From: Bacteroidaceae bacterium
GTDB taxonomy: Bacteria; Bacteroidota; Bacteroidia; Bacteroidales; Bacteroidaceae
Reading direction: 5' to 3'
Assembly (NCBI GenBank): GCA_017469685.1
Contig: JAFUFW010000038.1
Location: 1 to 35,414 of the forward strand
Length of the DNA stretch: 35,414 nucleotides
The translations under genes were made by a program, and so were the position numbers. Positions 7,084-14,104 of this stretch are shown here, piece after piece (the stretch's first letter is position 1; every line of letters begins with the position of its first letter). The notes below the pieces were generated by a model. That model was not told the DNA's origin and made no database searches. It was given only the letters and a program-made list of their open reading frames with translations.

Positions 7084-8784
7084 ATGAAAATGAGAAAGAG
7101 CGTTCTTCTATTGGCGTGCCTGCTGCTGAGCTTTGGCTCCTGCACAAACGGCGACGACTATGACGGCGGTATCATCTGGGACTTCCCGCCAATCATAGTC
7201 AGCATAAAAGTGCTCGACACCAACGGCTACAGCGTGCTCAACAGCGTCAATACGGCCAGCATCACTGCCACCTTCCGCGGCACGCGCTACCACTGCGCCA
7301 AGCGTACACGCGATTATATGCCTACATTCTACGGGCTCACTTTCAGCAACGACTATCTCCTCTTCGGCGAACTTGATGCCACGCAGGCCTACGACAACGA
7401 GCAGATCGTTATCGACTGTGGCGACGACAGCCAACCGGACATCATCACCTTCAGCCACCAGATAAAATGGGAAGGCGGCAGGCCCGTCTACGAGCAGACG
7501 TTCAAGCTCAACGGACAGGTCGTCGACGGGCAGATAACCATACACAAGGACCTGAAGACGACTGAGAATAGCTCATCGCGCCAGGACATACCTGTCAGCA
7601 ACGAAGAGCGTGCCCGCATCAGCCGTCTCAACGACTTCGGTCTGAACCTCGTCAGGCAGATAGCAGACACCTCCGACGCCCCCGACGCCTCTTTCGTTGT
7701 CTCTCCGCTCAGTGTGGCCTATGCCGTGGCAATGATGAGCTTCGGAGCTGGCCTCGGCGAGCAGGAGCAAATGGATGTGTTGCGCGCCTTCACAGGCGAG
7801 GCAGAACCAGACCTGTCGCTCATCAGCACAGACGTCTTCAACAATCTATTTGCGAAACTTATTGAATCGATGCCTCTCACCGACACCAGCGTCAGCCTCT
7901 ATCTGGCCAACGCCCTCTTCCTTCGCAATGATTTCACCCTTTACGCTGGCTACCCTGATTTCCTTGCACGATACTACACCGCCGACTATGGCCTACTCGA
8001 CTTCAGTTCACCAGAGGCTCTCACCTACATCAACGATTGGGGACGCCAGAAGACACACGGCCTCGCAAGCCACATGCTCGATGCCGTAAAGCCTGACGAC
8101 GTGGCTTATTTCCTCAGTGCCCTATACATGAAGGCGCCATGGAGCGAGCCTTTCGACAAGGAAGAGGCGGCACTGATGCCTTTCACCAAGGCCGACGGCA
8201 CCAAAGCCGGAGTCAAGATGATGCGGTCGAGGCACACCGCACCTTTCGCAAGTACGGAGTCATACAAAGCCACCTGTCTGCCTTTCGGGAACGGAGCATT
8301 TGAAATGATTGTCATGCTGCCAGACGAAAACAGCTCCCCGTCGCAACTCCTCAGCGAACTCACGGCCAACCAGATAAGCCAAATCACATGGCGACAGGCA
8401 GACCTCGACATCTTCATGCCCTCATTCAGCATCACATCAAGCCACAGCCAACTCATAGATCAGCTGCGCGAACAGGGCATACGGCGAATGTTCTCTACCT
8501 CCACTTCGTTCGTAAGCATAACCCCAAACAGCGGCTTCAGCGTCAACTTGTTCCAGCAGACGACGGGCATTGCCATAAACGAGAACGGCTGCTACGCCCC
8601 AGAGAGCTCCACGACAACGTCCGGCGCCGGCTCCCATCAGGACTTCTCCTCCGACATCTACGCCGCCTTCATCCCCGACCATCCCTTCCTATTCCTCGTC
8701 CGCGAGACCTCGTCCGATGCCATCCTGCTCGTAGGCACCTACGGCGGTCCACAGGCTATCAACGACGAAGGTTTAGGCGGGTGA
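7084..8784 (+). CDS. Lipoprotein-anchored serpin with an N-terminal domain shared with the preceding lipoprotein
   Basis: A 566-residue fusion. Signal peptide with lipobox Cys 20 (LLLSFGSC) followed by TNGDDYD suggests surface display. Residues about 25-155 repeat the domain of the preceding gene (YMPTFYGLTF, LLFGELDA, DNEQIVIDCGDDSQPD, TFKLNGQVVDGQI). Residues about 180-560 are a full-length serpin fold: NLVRQIADTS, FVVSPLSVAYAVAMMSFGA, LYLANALFLRNDF, ALYMKAPWSEPFD, DHPFLFLVRE. Serpins usually trap serine or cysteine proteases by inserting the reactive-centre loop into a beta sheet; known bacterial examples (such as miropin) protect cells from host or competitor proteases. Here the loop hinge after NENG (499-502) reads CYAPESS rather than the usual small-residue run, and the loop is about seven residues longer than in alpha-1-antitrypsin, so inhibition is uncertain. 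Last gene of the ECF operon. Confidence 0.9.
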   Translation: MKMRKSVLLLACLLLSFGSCTNGDDYDGGIIWDFPPIIVSIKVLDTNGYSVLNSVNTASITATFRGTRYHCAKRTRDYMPTFYGLTFSNDYLLFGELDATQAYDNEQIVIDCGDDSQPDIITFSHQIKWEGGRPVYEQTFKLNGQVVDGQITIHKDLKTTENSSSRQDIPVSNEERARISRLNDFGLNLVRQIADTSDAPDASFVVSPLSVAYAVAMMSFGAGLGEQEQMDVLRAFTGEAEPDLSLISTDVFNNLFAKLIESMPLTDTSVSLYLANALFLRNDFTLYAGYPDFLARYYTADYGLLDFSSPEALTYINDWGRQKTHGLASHMLDAVKPDDVAYFLSALYMKAPWSEPFDKEEAALMPFTKADGTKAGVKMMRSRHTAPFASTESYKATCLPFGNGAFEMIVMLPDENSSPSQLLSELTANQISQITWRQADLDIFMPSFSITSSHSQLIDQLREQGIRRMFSTSTSFVSITPNSGFSVNLFQQTTGIAINENGCYAPESSTTTSGAGSHQDFSSDIYAAFIPDHPFLFLVRETSSDAILLVGTYGGPQAINDEGLGG

Positions 8785-8785
8785 A

Positions 8786-8876
8786 AAAATCAGGCCAAGC
8801 CTTTTGGCAATAACCCTTAAGGGTTTTGGCTATAACCCTTAAGCCTTTTGCCCAAAACCCTTAAGCCTTTTTTTCG
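8786..8876. repeat. Tandem 22-bp repeat, about four copies
   Basis: Directly after the serpin stop, units of about 22 bp with the core AACCCTTAAGCCTTTTG follow each other three to four times; one unit carries AACCCTTAAGGGTT, a perfect palindrome at about 8812-8825. The last copy ends in a run of seven Ts, so it could also act as a terminator for the ECF operon. Related CCTTAAAC-like sequence occurs at 1752-1771 and 12041-12057. The gene-free stretch 8785-9130 holds this repeat, the dispersed element at 8874-8923, a terminator at 8950-8993 and a promoter at about 9091; I see no gene in it. Confidence 0.7.
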
Positions 8877-8923
8877 CTCGGCTCTGCCGCTCCTTTGAGC
8901 GATAGCAAGCCTGAAGAACATTT
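8874..8923 (+). repeat. Dispersed structured element, copy A
   Basis: About 50 bp ending in GCCTGAAGAACATT. It is related to 25041-25091 read on the other strand (roughly three quarters identical by eye). It can fold with an outer stem TCGCTC (8874-8879) / GAGCGA (8897-8902) around an inner hairpin CGGC-TCT-GCCG (8879-8889). Confidence 0.65.
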
Positions 8924-8949
8924 CGCCGGCACCTTACACTCAGATATAG

Positions 8950-8993
8950 AAAAAAACCTCAGCACTCCCATCAGGAAGCGTTGAGGTTTTTTT
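8950..8993. terminator. Intrinsic terminator, likely bidirectional
   Basis: AAAAAAACCTCA (8950-8961) pairs perfectly with TGAGGTTTTTTT (8982-8993) over a 20-nt loop. It provides a U-tract on the plus strand after the serpin operon and would also work on the minus strand. Confidence 0.8.
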
Positions 8994-9090
8994 CGTAGTG
9001 ATAGAGTTATTCGTCGAGCCATTAGCACTAAAAGAGAAGGCGAATGCAAAATAATCATGAATTATGAACCTTGTATTGTGAATTAATTCG

Positions 9091-9098
9091 TAACTTTG
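9091..9098 (+). promoter_or_regulatory. Bacteroidetes -7 box upstream of the DUF4199 gene
   Basis: TAACTTTG fits TAnnTTTG and lies 32 bp before the ATG at 9131. A CTTG at 9070-9073 is a possible -33 element with a 17-bp spacer, slightly short. Confidence 0.55.
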
Positions 9099-9130
9099 CG
9101 CGCGGAATAAAAAGCAAGAACGCCAACACT

Positions 9131-9718
9131 ATGGACAACAACAGGCAGATCAAAGCCACCGAACGGCAGCAGACGAGGGCATACGCAGCACTGTACGGGC
9201 TGTGGGTAGGCCTCTGCTGGGTGGCCAGCTTCGCACTTACGATGTACGCCCTGGCTCACCCCAGCGTGGGCAGCCTCGGCATCGTAGTGGGCGTCTGCTC
9301 AGTGCCATTAGGCGTGTGGCTTCTGCGCGGTTTCCGCGAGCAAGTGGCCCCGCTGCCGCTCAGGCGCGCATGGTATATGGCATGGCAGATGATGCTGGCG
9401 GCAGCGCTGCTCTGCACCGCCGCACAGTACGTCTACTTCGCATACATCGACGGCGGCACGCTCGTGCGTTCCTACGGCGAAATGCTCGAGCAACCCGAGA
9501 TGCACGACATGATTCAGCAGATGATGCCCGGACAGAACGTCGACGAGCTGATGAACGAGGCCCTCGCCACCTTCAGCGCCACACCACCCTCGCAGCTGAC
9601 GCTCCAGTTCCTGTTCTGGAACGTGCTCTTGGCCACCTTCATCGCCTTCCCCACCGCTCTCTTCTCGTTCACAAGGCCGAAGGATAATGGGAATAGAAGT
9701 TTGGTAATTGATAATTGA
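9131..9718 (+). CDS. DUF4199-like integral membrane protein
   Basis: A 195-residue protein with about four hydrophobic segments (LYGLWVGLCWVASFALTMYA, VGSLGIVVGVCSVPLGVWLL, MAWQMMLAAALLCTAAQYVYF and a C-terminal FLFWNVLLATFIAFPTALF). The region between helices 3 and 4 contains acidic, Met/Gln-rich sequence (MHDMIQQMMPGQNVDELM), as in DUF4199 proteins of Bacteroidetes. That family is often encoded next to a GT2 glycosyltransferase of the dolichol-phosphate-mannose-synthase type, as here (13-bp gap). ATG 9131 is chosen; an earlier TTG at 9071 lies inside the promoter. No activity is known for the family; a role with the neighbouring glycosyltransferase is an inference. Confidence 0.78.
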   Translation: MDNNRQIKATERQQTRAYAALYGLWVGLCWVASFALTMYALAHPSVGSLGIVVGVCSVPLGVWLLRGFREQVAPLPLRRAWYMAWQMMLAAALLCTAAQYVYFAYIDGGTLVRSYGEMLEQPEMHDMIQQMMPGQNVDELMNEALATFSATPPSQLTLQFLFWNVLLATFIAFPTALFSFTRPKDNGNRSLVIDN

Positions 9719-9731
9719 AAATTATTAGAAT

Positions 9732-10682
9732 ATGGACATTTCGGTAGTAATCCCTCTTTATAACGAAGCCGAGTCGCTGCCCGAGCTGCACGCCTGGATC
9801 AAGCGCGTCATGGACGAGCACGGCTTCACCTACGAAGTCATCTTCGTCAACGACGGTTCCACCGACACCTCATGGCAGGTGATAGAAAGTCTCGCCGCCG
9901 AACACAAGGAAGTCAAAGGCATCTGCTTCCGCCGCAACTACGGCAAGAGCCCGGCCCTCTACTGCGGCTTCGAGCGCGCACAGGGCGACGTCGTCATCAC
10001 CATGGATGCCGACCTGCAGGACTCGCCCGACGAGATTCCAGAGCTGCGCCGCATGATCGTAGAGGACGGCTACGACCTCGTCAGCGGCTACAAACAGAAA
10101 CGCTACGACCCGCTCTCGAAGACCATTCCCACAAAGCTCTTCAACGCTACGGCACGTGCCGTAAGTGGTATTCACAACCTCCACGACTTCAACTGCGGCC
10201 TCAAAGCCTACCGCCGCGACGTGGTGAAGAACATAGAGGTCTACGGCGAGATGCATCGCTACATACCTTATCTGGCCAAGAACGCAGGCTTCACAAAGAT
10301 TGGCGAGAAAGTGGTCCACCACCAGGCACGCAAGTACGGCAAGACCAAGTTCGGCCTCGACCGCTTCGTCAACGGATACCTCGACCTGCTGACGCTCTGG
10401 TTCCTCAGCAAGTTCGGACAGAAGCCCATGCACGTCTTCGGGCTCTGGGGCACGCTGATGTTCATCATCGGCTTCGTGGCAGTCGTCGTCGTTGGCGCCA
10501 ACAAGCTCTACGCCCTGGCCCACGGCATACCCGCACGTCTCGTTACCTCCTCGCCCTACTTCTACATCGCCCTCACGATGATGATCCTCGGCACACAACT
10601 CTTCGTCGCCGGCTTCCTCGGCGACCTCATAAGCCGCAACAGCGAACAGAGGAACAGCTACCAGATAAGGGAGGAGATTTAA
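9732..10682 (+). CDS. Family 2 glycosyltransferase, polyprenyl-phosphate sugar synthase type
   Basis: A 316-residue membrane-associated GT-A enzyme that would move a sugar from a nucleotide donor to a polyprenyl phosphate on the cytoplasmic face. Seen: N-terminal ISVVIPLYNEAESLPEL, VIFVNDGSTDTSW, RRNYGKSPAL, the metal/donor-binding DADLQDSPDEIPEL, and two C-terminal hydrophobic hairpins (about 238-265 and 272-298). This matches GtrB/ArnC/DPM1-like enzymes rather than capsule transferases. The acceptor and sugar cannot be read from the sequence. It is coupled to the DUF4199 gene. Confidence 0.92.
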   Translation: MDISVVIPLYNEAESLPELHAWIKRVMDEHGFTYEVIFVNDGSTDTSWQVIESLAAEHKEVKGICFRRNYGKSPALYCGFERAQGDVVITMDADLQDSPDEIPELRRMIVEDGYDLVSGYKQKRYDPLSKTIPTKLFNATARAVSGIHNLHDFNCGLKAYRRDVVKNIEVYGEMHRYIPYLAKNAGFTKIGEKVVHHQARKYGKTKFGLDRFVNGYLDLLTLWFLSKFGQKPMHVFGLWGTLMFIIGFVAVVVVGANKLYALAHGIPARLVTSSPYFYIALTMMILGTQLFVAGFLGDLISRNSEQRNSYQIREEI

Positions 10683-10711
10683 AGATTGAAAATTGAAAGA
10701 TTGAAAATTGA
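10683..10711. repeat. AGATTGAAAATTGAA short tandem array
   Basis: GATTGAAAATTGA-type units fill the gap between the glycosyltransferase stop and the next lipoprotein gene. Same family as 6543-6570. Confidence 0.55.
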
Positions 10712-10727
10712 GTAAAGGAATGATGGT

Positions 10728-11300
10728 ATGAAGGAACGGATGGCTAAAAGGCTGTTGCGCACGGCCTTTCATTTTTCACTTTTCATTTTTCACTTTTCAT
10801 TTCTCAGTTTCCTATCTTGCGACAACTTCTCGTGCCCGCTCAACAACACTGTCGAGAGTGTCTACGGATTCTATGCCGCAAGCTATGACGCCGACGGTGA
10901 GCTCATAACGGGACATGCCGTCAGCGTGGGCGACACTATCACCATCACCGCCCTCGGCACTGACTCCGTGCTGGCGAACAAGCTCATCGGACAGAGCAGC
11001 GTAAGTCTGCCCGTGAGCTACTTCCTCGGCGAAGACGTGCTCCACTTCCACTACACCGACCTGCAAGGGCGCACGGCCGATGACACCCTTTGGGTGACCA
11101 AGCACAACCAGCGCCACTGGGACGACCCCTCGTGCCCCGTGCACATGTGGCACACCATCACCGCCGCACGCTCCACGCACAACCTTATCGACACCATCCT
11201 CGTCGTGAACCCCGAGGTGAACTACGACGGGCTCGAGAACATACAAATCTATTTCCGCACAAGCCAAGACACTGACGATGAGACCGACGATGAAGAATAG
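10728..11300 (+). CDS. DUF6452-like lipoprotein with repeat-encoded signal peptide
   Basis: A 190-residue predicted lipoprotein. The N-terminus is MKERMAKRLLRTAF, then a hydrophobic stretch FHFSLFIFHFSFLSFLSC with the lipid-acceptor Cys at residue 31. The bases coding this stretch are a CATTTTTCACTTTT tandem array identical in type to intergenic arrays in the window. The mature part is beta-rich (VSVGDTITITALGTDSVL, VSYFLGEDVLHFHY, NIQIYFR) and ends in an acidic tail (DTDDETDDEE). I recall DUF6452 proteins paired with DUF6048 proteins in Bacteroidales, which fits the next gene (they overlap by 11-23 bp). Function unknown. Confidence 0.75.
   Translation: MKERMAKRLLRTAFHFSLFIFHFSFLSFLSCDNFSCPLNNTVESVYGFYAASYDADGELITGHAVSVGDTITITALGTDSVLANKLIGQSSVSLPVSYFLGEDVLHFHYTDLQGRTADDTLWVTKHNQRHWDDPSCPVHMWHTITAARSTHNLIDTILVVNPEVNYDGLENIQIYFRTSQDTDDETDDEE
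10766..10804. repeat. CATTTTTCACTTTT array inside a lipoprotein signal peptide
   Basis: Three to four units of TTTCATTTTTCACTTTTCA run through codons 13 to about 26 of the lipoprotein gene. The array translates to alternating Phe/His/Ser/Leu/Ile, hydrophobic enough to serve as the signal-peptide core. Confidence 0.75.
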
Positions 11301-12042
11301 ACTCGCATGCACACTCGCAGTGCTCTTCGCCCTCGCATGCACGGCAACGGCACAGGACAAAGCCGCTGCCGACACTACGAACGTGGCCGCAACCGACAGC
11401 GTCGTGACCATAGGCGACGTTGCCAAAGCCGTGGCCGACAAAGTAAACGGCCGACGTGAGAAGAAAGTCCACTTCCTCAACGGCGTGGCCGTAGGCGCCG
11501 ACGCCGTGGGCTTCATAATGAAAGCCCTGGGCTCCGACTGGCGCCACATGGAAGTGCTCGGCCGCATAAACATCCTCGACAAATACTTCCCCATAGCAGA
11601 ACTGGGCATTGGCGAGGCCGACCACGAGGGGCGCGACATCGACAACCGCTTCCACGTCCGCTCACCCTATTTCCGCGTCGGAGCCGACTACAACTTCAAC
11701 AAGCGCCACAACGGCAACCGCATGATGGGAGGCCTGCGCTACGGCTTTGCCAAGTACACCTACGACTTCACCTCGCCCGTGCCACTCACCGACCCCATCT
11801 GGGGCGGTTCCCAGGACGTGCAGATGCACGACCTCGACGGCCGTTGCCACTGGATGGAAGCTGTCTTCAGCCTCGAGACACGTCTCTGGAGCATCGTCCA
11901 CCTCGGATGGGACATACGCATAAAAGCCAAGCTCAAACAGAAGCGGGCACCTGAAGGAGAGCCCTGGTACATTCCTGGCTACGGCAAGACCGGCAGCAGC
12001 ACCGCATGGGGCGGCTCCTTCAAACTACTCTTCGACATCTAA
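11290..12042 (+). CDS. DUF6048-like outer-membrane protein
   Basis: A protein of about 250 residues with a cleavable signal peptide (MKNRLACTLAVLFALACTATAQ). The body is rich in alternating strands: KKVHFLNGVAVGADAVGF, YFPIAELGIGEADH, FHVRSPYFRVGADYNFN, MMGGLRYGFAKYTYDF, WSIVHLGWDIRIKAKLK, WGGSFKLLFDI. This suggests a small outer-membrane beta-barrel. RSPYFRVGADYN is the block I associate with DUF6048. The ATG at 11290 is preferred because it begins a clean signal peptide; an in-frame ATG at 11278 adds MRPT. It overlaps the end of the preceding lipoprotein gene, so the two are probably co-translated and may act together. Function unknown. Confidence 0.75.
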   Translation: MKNRLACTLAVLFALACTATAQDKAAADTTNVAATDSVVTIGDVAKAVADKVNGRREKKVHFLNGVAVGADAVGFIMKALGSDWRHMEVLGRINILDKYFPIAELGIGEADHEGRDIDNRFHVRSPYFRVGADYNFNKRHNGNRMMGGLRYGFAKYTYDFTSPVPLTDPIWGGSQDVQMHDLDGRCHWMEAVFSLETRLWSIVHLGWDIRIKAKLKQKRAPEGEPWYIPGYGKTGSSTAWGGSFKLLFDI

Positions 12043-12061
12043 GAGTTTAAGGGGTTCCATC

Positions 12062-12099
12062 TTCAATTTTACATTTTACATTTTACATTTTACATTTTC
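12062..12099. repeat. TTTTACA tandem array abutting the ApbE start
   Basis: Four to five copies of ATTTTAC, period 7, run to the base before the TTG start of the ApbE gene. There is no other recognisable upstream signal in the 57-bp gap. Confidence 0.75.
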
Positions 12100-13170
12100 T
12101 TGACCGATCCCATCAATCCCATAGATTCAGATGCTAAGTTCTCGCCTCTAACGCCGCAGGACGCACCGCGGAGCCAGTGGCGACGCTGGCACTTGGCAGT
12201 GCTGGTGCTGCTCGCCGTAGGCTCTTACCTCATCATAAATCGCCACAACGCGCCAGCCCCCTTCCAGAAAGATGAGGGCGCCGTGTTCGGCACACTCTAC
12301 CACGTCAGCTATCAGTCGCGCGCCAACCTCAAGGTCGACATCGAAGCAGCCCTGCAGGAGGTGGACAACAGCCTCTCGATGTTCAACCCCAAGAGCACCA
12401 TCAGCCGAATAAACGCGGGCGAGAGCCAAGAGACCGACAGCCTCTTCCGCATCGTCTTCCAGCTCGCGCAGCGAGTATCTGAAGCCACAGGCGGAGCTTT
12501 CGACATTACCGTGGCACCCCTCGTCAACGCCTGGGGCTTCGGCTTCAAGAGCGGCTCGCTGCCCGACAGTGCCGCCGTCGACAGCCTGCGCCGCCTCGTA
12601 GGCTGGCAGCGCGTAAGGCTCGCTGCCTCTGGCAACCTTGAACTCGACGAACCTCGCGCCATCCTCGACTGCTCTGCCATAGCCAAAGGCTTCGGCGTAG
12701 ACGTCGTGGCCAACCTCCTACGCCAGCGCAATATCGAGAACTTCATGGTTGAGATAGGCGGCGAAGTAGTCGTCAGCGGCGCCAACCCCAAAGGCGAGCC
12801 TTGGCGCGTAGGCGTAAACCGCCCTGTCGACGACCCCGAAAGCGCCTCCACCGAGCTCGACACCGTGCTCGCCATCACCGACTGCGCCATGGCCACCAGC
12901 GGCAACTACCGCAACTACTACACCACAGACGATGGCCGACGCATTGCCCACACCATAGACCCTGCCACAGGCTACCCCGTGCGCCACTCGCTCCTCTCGG
13001 CCACCGTCCTCGCCCCCACCTGCGCCATGGCCGACGCCTTCGCCACATCATTCATGGTCATGGGCCTTGACAGCGCCCGCGCCCTGCTCGCCCGCCATCC
13101 CGAACTCAACGCCTACCTCATCTACGACTCCCTCGGCACCTACCGCACCTTCACGACCCTCGGCGAGTAG
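12100..13170 (+). CDS. apbE: FAD:protein FMN transferase (ApbE family), membrane-anchored
   Basis: ApbE attaches FMN covalently to threonine or serine of target flavoproteins such as Rnf/Nqr subunits, on the outside of the inner membrane. The 356 residues contain all family blocks: GGAFDITVAPLVNAWGFG (131-148), CSAIAKGFGVD (191-201), VEIGGEVVVSG (217-227), AMATSGNYRNYY (263-274), HTIDPATGYPV (284-294) and ADAFATSFMVMG (311-322). A single hydrophobic helix (about 31-46) acts as an anchor; I see no lipobox, unlike many Bacteroidetes ApbE lipoproteins. The start is a TTG directly after a TTTTACA array; no in-frame ATG precedes the domain, and the frame is open back to the previous gene's stop. 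No Nqr or Rnf genes are adjacent. Confidence 0.93.
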   Translation: MTDPINPIDSDAKFSPLTPQDAPRSQWRRWHLAVLVLLAVGSYLIINRHNAPAPFQKDEGAVFGTLYHVSYQSRANLKVDIEAALQEVDNSLSMFNPKSTISRINAGESQETDSLFRIVFQLAQRVSEATGGAFDITVAPLVNAWGFGFKSGSLPDSAAVDSLRRLVGWQRVRLAASGNLELDEPRAILDCSAIAKGFGVDVVANLLRQRNIENFMVEIGGEVVVSGANPKGEPWRVGVNRPVDDPESASTELDTVLAITDCAMATSGNYRNYYTTDDGRRIAHTIDPATGYPVRHSLLSATVLAPTCAMADAFATSFMVMGLDSARALLARHPELNAYLIYDSLGTYRTFTTLGE

Positions 13171-13250
13171 ACAATTAAAAAAATCCTCTCCTCTTCCCTC
13201 CTCCACCTTTCTGCGCTGTGCGGTCCTTTTCAGAAACTTTTGCGAAGAAA

Positions 13251-13286
13251 TGCCACCGGCATGACTTAAAGCTCACGCTGGTGGCA
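13251..13286 (+). terminator. Possible hairpin after ApbE
   Basis: TGCCACC (13251-13257) pairs with GGTGGCA (13280-13286). No T-run follows on either strand, so a terminator role is weak. Confidence 0.3.
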
Positions 13287-13316
13287 CAGATTATCATTTT
13301 GTAGGTCAGAAATCGT

Positions 13317-13391
13317 TTACCTCACTACAAACTTCTTACCACTGATGATGTTCATGCACTTTAGGGGCTTGGGTAGTTTTTTCCTGAAATA
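13317..13391 (-). pseudogene. 3' remnant of a lost gene with a GKKxVVR-type C-terminus
   Basis: Read on the minus strand, the last codons give LPKPLKCMNIISGKKFVVR then TAA at 13317-13319. This matches the 'KGI-IVNGKKVVR' tail found on many Prevotella and Bacteroidales exported proteins, also at the end of the LamG-GH32 protein in this window. Only about 22-25 codons remain; the frame meets the stop of the upstream lipoprotein gene. It is best read as the 3' end of a deleted gene. Short length limits confidence. Confidence 0.4.
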
Positions 13392-13403
13392 ATTTGATGA
13401 GGT

Positions 13404-14087
13404 TCAATCAAACATTATTGAATCCACTTCTATCTGTTCTTTCGACTGTTGTTCATATGCTTCCTCGTAAGCCCTGCGTACATAATCGACATAATCGCCC
13501 CAATTGAAGTCTTTTTCATCAATGGTAAGATATATTTTCTCACATTTACTATCCATAAAATACACATAGTCGCATAAATCCGGTGATCCTCCCTTTGTCT
13601 TACATCTGAATCTATGATGAACGCGCCAGCCGTATAACTCACTCGAATGATTTTGTTTCAAGATTATTAGCGAGTCAAGGTATAATCCGCGAACATTTTC
13701 GGCCACGGTCTTCGCTAGTAATGCTTTTTGCATGTCTTCATACGCGTTCTTCCTTTTATTATATGCAAAGTCGCTGTAATAATACATCCTTGGATCGTCC
13801 CAAATGTCAAAAATCTTCTTCGCATCTCTATATTCCTTCTCATAGTCATCTATTAGCGTGTCCATCAGCTTCATTCTCATGACAAAACTATGAACCAACG
13901 TGTCTCCATACATGTCATATTGCAGGCTATCCACCGTTGTCTCAATTGGTTCATAGCTTTCGAAGTCATAAAGCGTCTTGAACATCGCATCTATGATGGT
14001 TTCAAGAGCTTTCTCTTCTCTTGACTTACAGCCTATGAAGAATAATGCAGTAAAAAATGCACCGAAAATAAAATACTTAGTCTTCAT
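13404..14087 (-). CDS. Lipoprotein of unknown function
   Basis: A 227-residue predicted lipoprotein (MKTKYFIFGAFFTALFFIGC, Cys 20, followed by KSREEK, compatible with surface export). The mature part is charged and mainly helical: YDFESYEPIETTVDSL, LMDTLIDDYEKEYRDAKKIFD, YNKRKNAYEDMQKALLAK. Beta-like segments follow (WRVHHRFRCKTKGGS, DYVYFMDSKCEKIYLTID), and the C-terminus is acidic. The conserved-looking GWRVHHRFRCK resembles the end of small lipoproteins that report a stored cell-surface phenotype in Prevotella, but I cannot name a family. It begins 17 bp after the triple-repeat gene ends and is probably its operon partner. Base composition is AT-richer than the flanking genes, suggesting accessory DNA. 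Confidence 0.75.
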   Translation of the reverse strand: MKTKYFIFGAFFTALFFIGCKSREEKALETIIDAMFKTLYDFESYEPIETTVDSLQYDMYGDTLVHSFVMRMKLMDTLIDDYEKEYRDAKKIFDIWDDPRMYYYSDFAYNKRKNAYEDMQKALLAKTVAENVRGLYLDSLIILKQNHSSELYGWRVHHRFRCKTKGGSPDLCDYVYFMDSKCEKIYLTIDEKDFNWGDYVDYVRRAYEEAYEQQSKEQIEVDSIMFD

Positions 14088-14104
14088 TGCCTAATCTCAG
14101 TTTT

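Noticed and set aside
9870-10772. Minus-strand open frame of 300 codons opposite the glycosyltransferase
   Set aside because: Antisense shadow; it also runs through the intergenic array and lacks any family signal.
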